A stretch of DNA of 64,000 nt from Closterium sp. NIES-65 (Eukaryota; Streptophyta; Zygnematophyceae; Desmidiales; Closteriaceae). The DNA is taken from assembly GCA_948144175.1 (NCBI GenBank), contig CANXME010002064.1:62001-126000 (forward strand), read 5' to 3'. Under the pieces are notes generated by a model that worked only from the letters and a program-made list of their open reading frames with translations, did not search any database and was not told where the DNA came from. Shown here one piece after another: positions 32,835 to 41,800 of the stretch. The position numbers and the translations under genes are program-made. Position 1 is the first letter of the stretch, and each line of letters begins with the position of its first letter.

Positions 32835-35800
32835 CTGCCACCGTCGCCACCTCCAGCCGTACTGCCGACGCCACTAGCAGCGTATTTGCCAGCAGCAGCA
32901 GTGACAGTGGTAGCATCGGCGCCAGCAGCACCAGCACAACCAGCAGCAGCAGCGGCGGCGGCAGCGGCGGCGGCGGCAGCAGCAGCAGCAGCAGCAGCAG
33001 CAGGGCCGTTGTTGACAGCAGGGGGGGCAGCGGCTTCACCATTTCCTCCTCCATGGGCCTCCTAATCCGATCCGCACTACACCCCCACCTTACCCGCGCT
33101 GCATCCGCCCTGGAAAGGCTTCTCCGCTTCCCCACGCTACCCTTCCCCTCACTCAGGCGGGTCTGGGGGCCACAACAGTTCCGGAGCTCTGGGCTGAAGA
33201 GAGCAGCAGATGCAGGGGCAGCAGCAGCAGTAGCAGCAGCAGCGGCGGCAGCAGCAGCAGCGCCCGCAGTGCAAGCAGCTGGTGCGGAGACTGTATCTCA
33301 CAATGCGGCAGCGGAGGAGGGGGTGGGGGAATCACGGGTTGCAGCAGCGCGGACAGTGCAAGCAGCTAGTTTCGTAGCCCACGCTGCGGCAGCGGCAGCG
33401 GAGGGTGTGGGAACAAGACCGGGAGCAGCCGAATTCGCTGTTGCTGCGAGTACGGGAGGGGGAGCAGGAGCGGGAGCGAAGGTGGGGGTGAAGAGAGAGG
33501 GAGTGGCTTCGGAAGCGGGGACCACTGCTATCGACCTTGCGTCTGTCATGCCCACTCGCAGTGAGTGAGAGAGGAACAGGTGGATGCAGGACGGGCGAGG
33601 TGGGGAGGGATAGAGCCCCAGGTGAGTGAGAGGGGGGGGTAGGTGCAGACAGACGGTTGGTGAGACGGTGCGGACGGGCGGATGGCCCAGTTGAGTGAGT
33701 GGGTGTGGCGTTGGAAGTGGGGCGGGGACCACTGCTATCGACCTTGCGTCTGTCATGCCCACTCGCAGTGAAGCAGAAAGTCAGGAATGGTTGACAGGGT
33801 AACTGGAGTGGCACAGGCACGATGGTAGAATGCATGCGTTGCGCTGCGCATTGACATCGTTTGTTTATCGATCAACATCGTTTGTTTATCGATCAACATT
33901 GTTTGTTGCACACATGATGCTCAACGTCCAAGTTTCAACCTCCGACTCATGTGCTCTGTTCATCGATCCCTGATTTCACGGCTGCGCCCACTCTTCCTCC
34001 CCCTTCCACTCCCCATCACTGCCGCCGCCCTGCAGCCGACCCCTTCCCTCTCAAGTACTTCTCCCACTCCCTCCCGCCCCCCCCTCCCCTCCTTCCCCTC
34101 CCCCACGCCTTCCCCACTTCCCTGCCCTGCAGCCGACCCCTCCCCTCTCAAGTCCTTCTCCCACTGGCCGCTCTCCAGTGCCCACCCGCTCCTCACAGCC
34201 GGCTCAACCCGTCGCAACCGCTCCTCCCTCTCCCTCACCACGCTCTCCGACCTCAACGCTGCCGCCCTGGCGCTGCACCCCACCCCCTTCGCCCTGCTCG
34301 CCCCCGCCACGCCCTCCTCCCCCTGCCGCCCCTTCTCCTTCTCCACCTCCTTCACCTTCCGCATCTCCTCCCCCAATGCCGCCGGGCTGGGCGGCGAGGG
34401 CTTGGCGTTTGTGATGCTGCCGACGCCCACTCTTGGCTTGCCGGGGCCCTCCCTGGGGTACGGCCGACTGCTGCTGCCCCCGGGGAGCACGACTGGTGCT
34501 GATGACTCACAGGTACGCGCATCTCATCAGCACCAGCAGTGTTCCATTTCAGGTACGTGTCATCTCAGGTACGTGTCATATCAGGTACGTGTCATTTCAG
34601 GTACGTGTCATCTCAGGTACGTGCCATCTCAGGTCCATGTCATCTCAAGTACATGTCATCTCAGGAACGTGTCATCTCAGGAACATGTCATCTCAGGTAC
34701 GTGTCATCTCAGGTACGTGTCATATCCGGTACGTGTCATCTCGGATACATGTCATCTCAGATACATGTCAAATCAGGTACGTGTCATATCAGGTACGTGT
34801 CGTCTCAGGTACATCTCATCTCAGGTACGTGTCATCTCAGGTACGTGTCATCTCAGGTACAGTTCCTTTGCGTTCCGCATCCGCACACCCAATGGGGCGG
34901 GGCGGGGATCTTAGTTGGAATATACGCGTTTCGCGTTTCATACGCTAGCGTTTATCCGCTAGCGTATAAACGCTGAACGCTTCTTGGGAGGCTTCCTGTA
35001 CGCAGTGAATACGCAGGGCCGGGCACCTAAAATTTTTTCCCGGGCAGTTGTTAGGTCTTTAGCGGGGGATGGGCGAGGTGCAAAGCACGAAGTTGGTGCC
35101 CGCAGTCTAGTCATACTCGTTGAGAAGTATGAAGTCGGCGAGATCGAGATGAAACGAAATGTAGAAATGTCGAGATTAGGGCTGACTGGCTGGTAAGCAG
35201 CGTGGGGTTTGTTGGGGGGGTGGTTCTGGACAGGTTGGAGTTCGTAGATGTTATGGGTTCCAGTGCGGTACTAATATGAGATTCAACATTTCGATTCCCA
35301 GACATGCCTCCCAACTTCGAAGTCACATTTCCGCTTGCCTAGACCACCGATTAGCATTTCGACTTTCGCGAAATGCTCACGAAGAAATTCCGCACCTATT
35401 CCGCGATTTTTTTTTTTCGAGCAGCCCTAAAACTTTTCTGACTGCGTATTGCGTATTCCCTAGCGTTTTGCGTATAGCGTTAAAACGCAAGCGTATAAAC
35501 GCGATACGCTTGAGGCTCTGAGCGTATACTCCAACTTAGGCGGGGATAGGCAGCAATGGGATGGCGTTTGTTGTGGATTTGCTGTTCGTCTTTCCGCTTC
35601 GTCGTCCCTGTTTATTGTCTGCTGGTCTTACTCTTCCTGCCTTGCTCTCCTGCTCTCCTGCTCTCCTGCTCTCCTTGCTCTCCTTGCTCTCCTGCTCTCC
35701 TTGCTCTCCTGCTCTCCTGCTCTCCTTGCTCTCCTTGCTCTCCTGCTCTCCTTGCTCTCCTTGCTCTCCTGCTCTCCTTGCTCTCCTTGCTCTCCTGCTC

Positions 35801-38800
35801 TCCTTGCTCTCCTTGCTCTCCTGCTCTCCTTGCTCTCCTTGCTCTCCTGCTCTCCTTGCTCTCCTGCTCTTCTGCCCACTACCCTGCTCCCCCTCCTGCT
35901 TCCCCCACACACAGCTACAGCAGCAGCGGAGCCTGGCAGTGGAGTTTGACACGGCCTCTTCCCCCGAGTTTTGGGACCGCCCCGACCACCACGTGGGGGT
36001 GAACCTGCACGGCAGCATGCTCTCTCTCGCCTCTGCTCCCGTGCACCCCCTCGGCATTCCGTCCCTCAACGCCGGCCAGACCCTCCTCGCCACCATCCAC
36101 TACAACGCCTCCTCCTCCCTCCTCACCGTCTGGCTCTCCCCTGCCCCCTCCTCCTCCCCTCCCCTCCCCACCCCTCGCTCCTCCTGTCGCTTTCCTTGCT
36201 TCCCTGGTTTCCCCCGGTTCTCTCGCTCTCCCTCCCCCTCCTCCTCCTCCTTTCGTTCCTCTTCCTCCTCCTCCCCCTCCGCCCCCCCTCTCCCGCGCTC
36301 GGCCGTGCTGAGCACATTCCTGGACACGTGCGAGTGGCTGGGGGGGAACGACCCGGAGGCGGCAGCGCCCCCCCCACCGCTGTTTGTGGGATTCACAGCG
36401 GCCACGGGCAAGGGGGCGGAGCAGGCTCAGGCACATGAGGTGCTGGGGTGGACGTTCCAAGTGGGGGAGGGTGAGTTGCTTGGTGACCTTAAGTGGTGCT
36501 GGGGTGGACGTTCCAAGTGGGGGAGGGTGAGTGGAGTGTCTTTAACCTGCTACTCACACCGCTCAATCACATAACCACAATCAGTTTTTGAGGCTTCTAG
36601 TTTTGAGGCGCCTGATATTTTGAGACGACTTTTGAGGCGCCTCGAATGCACTGTTCCTCAAGATTTCGTTGGTTCTGTATATTCAAGGCGGCTCAGAAAT
36701 TGCCTGTGCTGAACCGACCATAGTATTTCCCTTCCATCCCCTCGGTTCCTTCACCATCACACTTCCAGTGTTCATCTTCCAGTGTTCCTTGATATGAAGA
36801 GGAGGCGTGAAGCTCATGGAATCTGCCTATCATGGCCCATAGTCCACACCCTACCTAGGATTAAAGCTCCTTGGCGTGATTTCCTCCGAAACCCCCACAC
36901 CCCCCACCTTTTTCACCCCCCCTCCACCCACCCACCCCACTCTCCCCATCCCCCCCTTCCTCTGTATCATGCCACTCCATCAGCGGAGGATCCGCTTCTG
37001 TTTTGGGCGGCAGACTCGTTCTCCTTCCCCTACATCACGCCAGCCACTCCCCTGCTGACACATGGCAGCACACGGAAGCGTTTCTTCGCTGCCGACCTCT
37101 CCGTCGCTGCTGACGTGGCATCCACCAGCCAATCAAACGAACCCGCACCTGGAGCCCTCTTCTTCCCCCGCCGTCTCCCTCTCCTCTACTCCTCCTCCTC
37201 CCCTCCCTTCCCTCCTCCTCCCTTTGCTCGTCCTCGCAGCTCCCCCCGTTCCTCTCCTTCCTCCTCCTCCCCACCTTCCCAAACTACAGCCACCGAGCCT
37301 CCTGTCTGCAAGGCTCGCTCCTTCACCTTCACATACGGCTTTTCCATGAATACATCCGCTTCCCATGGGCTCGCGTTCGTTATAAGCACTCATGCGACCG
37401 TAGGTCAAGGTGGGGCTTATATGGGGTACGGCCGGGACCCATCCTCGCGACTCGCTAATGGCAGCTGGCCGGACGGCGCGCGGAGTGTAGCTGTGGAATG
37501 GGACACTGTAGCAAACCCAGAAATGGGCGATGTAAATAGTATACATGTTGGCGTTAACACTGATTTTAACATGACCTCGATTTTCGCAAAGAAAGTGGTT
37601 TATCCGATGGAGCCGGATGACGTGTGGCAGATGAGGGTTGACTATAACGGGAGCAGCAAGGAGATGCTGATTCGGTGGTACAAACCCCCTGTTGTGAAGG
37701 GCAGCACGAGGCTCAGTTTTGACCTGTGTGCTGCTCTGACCAATGTGACACAGACCACTCAAAGCAGCAGTGGCAGCGGCAGCGGCAGCAACAGCAGTAG
37801 CAGCGGCAGCAGCAGCCCCACGGACCTATGGTCGCCATCCTTTGGGCAGCTGGTCGTTGGGTTCACCAGCGCTGCTCTCCCTCCCCCCCCTGGCCGCATG
37901 CCTTCCCCCGTTGCCCTCTCCTCCTGGACCTTCCGATTCACAGGTAGGAGGGGGGGGGGGGGGGGGTGGTGAGGGGGAAGAGTGGGAGGGGGGAGGCATA
38001 GCAAGCCACGAGCCCTGCCCCCGTCGCCCTCGCCTCCACGACTGGAAAGGGGAGAGAAAAGAGGAAGGTAAATATATATATACATATATTTATACATATA
38101 TATATGTATATATATATACATATGTATATTCCAGCCCCCGCTTTATCCCCTTGCTTCTCACTTGACCCCCTCGCTTCTCACTTGACCCCCTCGCTTCTCA
38201 CTTTATCCCCTCGCTTCCCCGCACACCCGCCCTCACCCCCCTTGATAGACACTGACTTCTGCAACCACTCTCCCGTGCTCCCCTGCGGCATGGGCACATG
38301 CTCTAAGGCGCGGTCCCCATGGGACGCCTCTGTCCTGCTGCCCTCCTGCAAGTGCGCCTTGAAGCTCCCCTCCTTCGAGCCCACTCACCTCACTGGCCTG
38401 CCCTCCTGCTTCCCTGGTGAGACATGGAGTGCAAGAGGTGAGGTGTGGAGTGCGTGTGGTAGGCAAATGGTGGAGTGCGGTAGGCAAGTGGCCCTCACGT
38501 CCCCCACTCACCTCACTGGCCTGCCCTCCTGCTTCCCTGGTCAGTCCTGCCTTGTGAAACTGAAGGGTGTGTTCTTTTTTTGTGTTGTTTTGTTCTTTGT
38601 ATTGTTTTGTTCTTTGTATTGTGCTTCCTTTGCCTTCCTGGAATGTCAGCCCATTGTTCCCATCATGTCTACTCCGCTCCTACATCCCCCACTGCTGAGG
38701 TGGATGAGACTTACCCAATCCCCTTCCATTGTATCTCCCCAACCCTCTGCCCCTCCCTCGCTCTCTTCCTCCTCCCCCTCCCTCTTGCTCTTTCCTCCCC

Positions 38801-41800
38801 CTCCTCCCCCATCCTCTCTTTTCTACTCTCCCTCTCCCCACCCCGCCTTCCCCCCTTCCCCTCACCAGAGGCCTACTCGTGTCGTCAGCTCTCCAGCAAC
38901 CCATGCGCCCCGGGGTGTGCATCGACAGTGTGCCGATGTGCTGCTCACTCACTCACTCCTCTCTCCCCTCTCTGCCCCCCCCCCCCCCCCCCCCCCCCCC
39001 ATTCTCTTTCCCCTCCCCCCACGTCCCCTCACCAGAGGCCTACACGTGTTGCCAGCTCTACAGCAACCCATGCGCCCCAGGAGTGTGTATAGATGATGTG
39101 GATGGCTCCTACTCCTGCCTCTGCCCCTCGCCCTACTTCCCCTTCGCCTTTTCTCCCAAGGGCACTGCCAGTTGCTCCCTGGGTAAGTAATATACCTTGT
39201 GTTGATTTCTTGCTTACAACCCTTTATTTCCTGAGGGGAGAGAGAAGTGTGGTTTCATTAGCAGTAGGAGAATGCATGACAAGTTCAATTCAGCTAATGC
39301 AAACTGGCTAAGCAGGCCAACAAAGTCAGGGGTTTGGAAAGAGAAGGGGCACACTGCTAAGTTGAAGCGCATGGCATGTGAGGCTGACACATTTTGCAAC
39401 GCAGCCCATGTAGCCTCCCACGCACATCTTTGACGCGCCTAAAAAAACGCCTAAGTTGAAGCGCATGGCATGTGAGGCTGGCACATTTTGCAATGCAGCC
39501 CATGTAGCCTCCCACGCACATCTTTGACGCGCCTAAAAAAACGCCTAAGTTGAAGCGCATGGCATGTGAGGCTGGCACATTTTGCAATGCAGCCCATGTA
39601 GCCTCCCACGCACATCTTTGAGGCGCCTAAAAAAACGCCTTAGTTGAAGGGCATGGCATGTGGGGCTGACATCTTTTGCACCACAACCCGTGTAGCCTCC
39701 CACACACATCCTCCCATCACGCCACTTGCCTAGGAAGGTGTTTTCCGCCCGAATGCCACGGGCAGGCTCCGTTCTGGGCTTAAACGCAAAAACCCTGATC
39801 TTGCCCCAACTATGTGACCATAAGAGGGTACCAACGACGGACCGACTACCTCTTTACAACTTCTGTAACACTTTATTTGCTTTTGAGGTTCTTCCCCCCC
39901 TTTCCCTCCCCCTCCCCCCCCCCTCCCTTTCCCCAACATGTCTACAGTTCAAGCGGGTGGCACTCGAATGCCAACCTTCCTGTCCCAGTTTGGTCTCACA
40001 TGCCCCCTAATACTAAACACTTTCGGTTTGACACAGACCCAGTTTTTTAGTGAAAACAAGGTGAGGAAGGCGATCTCACATTGCATGTCACATATTACAT
40101 ATCGCATCACAACACATCACGGCACAGCATGGGACAGCACAGCACAGCGCCGTTTTTACGGTACCGTTTTTTATGGTAAATTTCCAAAAATACGTTCTCT
40201 TTTTTTTTTTACCCTGCTCTCAACTGCCCATGCCCTGATACCATGCTCTGATACCATTCTCTGATACCATGCTCTGATACCAGGGCTTCCAATGTCGAGC
40301 TCCCATTCCTGCCGACACCCTGGTCAACGTCACCAGTCGTGCTTTCTCCAAATGTACAGCAATGTACACTGTTAATTATGTAAGTGGCATTGCAATCACA
40401 GAAATGTACAGCAATGTACACTGTTAATCATGTAAGTGACATTGCAATCACAGAAATGTACAGCAATGTACACTGTTAATTAAGTAAGTGGCATTGTAAT
40501 CACAGAAATGTACAGCAATGTACTGTTAATTATGTAGGTGGCATTTTTTAATGTAACTGGCGTCGGATTTTGTAAGCGGCATTGGATTATACGAAGGTGG
40601 CATTGTGTTATGTAAGTGGAATTGCAACTAGGCTAACCACCGGTATGGATCGATCCGGCTCGTCTTGAACCGGTCCGCTGTTTGGTAATTTGCTTATGCA
40701 TAGCATGTGACCTGCATTTAAGCTGCATGCCCCCTCCTCCGTCTCCCAATGCCCATGCAGCACCAGGCGGTGCAGTGCAGTGCAGTGCAAGCCAGTCGAT
40801 GAGCATTTAACCAGTAGAGTATTGATCGACTCATTCTGGCTTGCGTCGATCAAGTAGAAAGAACCGAGTCGAGCTTGTTCTCGACTCGTTTTCCCATGCC
40901 TAGTGCAGGTCTGTTGACCAGACCACATGTGCTACCACTCACTCTCCCTTTACAGGTGATTCTCACTCCACCCGCCCCGTCAATCCCATCTTATCCGTTC
41001 GCTCCTGGCCAAATCCTTACCTCACCTCACCTCACCTCACCTCACCTCACCTCACCTCACCTCACCTCGCGTCACCTCACCTCACCTCGCCTCACCTCAT
41101 CGCTCCCCCCGTGTGCGTGTGAAACCAGGGCGACACCTGTGACTCCATCAACGCGCTCTTCGCCACGCAGATAGAACCGTGCAACCCCATTCTCCCATTA
41201 TCCTCGCTCTCACTTCCACTTCTCCCTGTATCTGACACGTGTGCCTGCAGGGCGACACCTGTGACTCCATCAACGCGCTCTTCAACACGCAGATAGAGCC
41301 GCTCAACCCCGCGCTCAGCTGCTCCGATGGGCCGAGGCACGGGCAGGTGAGATCACTTTTGAGTAGGTGAGATCACTTTTGAGTAGGTCAGATCACTTTT
41401 GAGTAGGTGAGATCACTTTTGAGCAGGTGAGATCACTTTTGAGTAGGTGAGATCACTTTTGAGTAGGTGAGATCACTTTTGAGTAGGTGAGATCACTTTT
41501 GAGTAGGTGAGATCACTTTTGAGTAGGTGAGATCACTTTTGAGTAGGTGAGATCACTTTTGAGTAGGTGAGATCACTTTTGAGTAGGTGAGATCACTTTT
41601 GAGTAGGTGAGATCACTTTTGAGTAGGTGAGATCACTTTTGAGTAGGTGAGATCACTTTTGAGTAGGTGAGATCACTTTTGAGTAGGTGAGATCACTTTT
41701 GAGTAGGTGAGATCACTTTTGAGTAGGTGAGATCACTTTTGAGTAGGTGAGATCACTTTTGAGTAGGTGAGATCACTTTTGAGTAGGTGAGATCACTTTT

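Noticed and set aside
31852..33135. Long minus-strand open frame opposite exon 2
   Set aside because: It is the mirror of AGC/GCA repeats and GC-rich sequence, with Leu-rich low-complexity text and no motif. The plus-strand frame fits the splice phases.
34539..34976. Repeat protein YVSSQVRVISGTCHLR
   Set aside because: It is a translation of the intron 3 tandem array. The 16-base unit gives open frames by chance and homology to lectins stops at the donor.
35556..36096. Leu/Pro/Cys-rich or Glu/Ser/Lys-rich open frames
   Set aside because: They come from the CTCCTGCTCTCCTTG minisatellite upstream of exon 4.
38978..39000. Run of C bases as a biological signal
   Set aside because: It lies in a pyrimidine-rich intron end before EGF exon 7. 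Its exact length is unreliable, and a role beyond the polypyrimidine tract cannot be argued.
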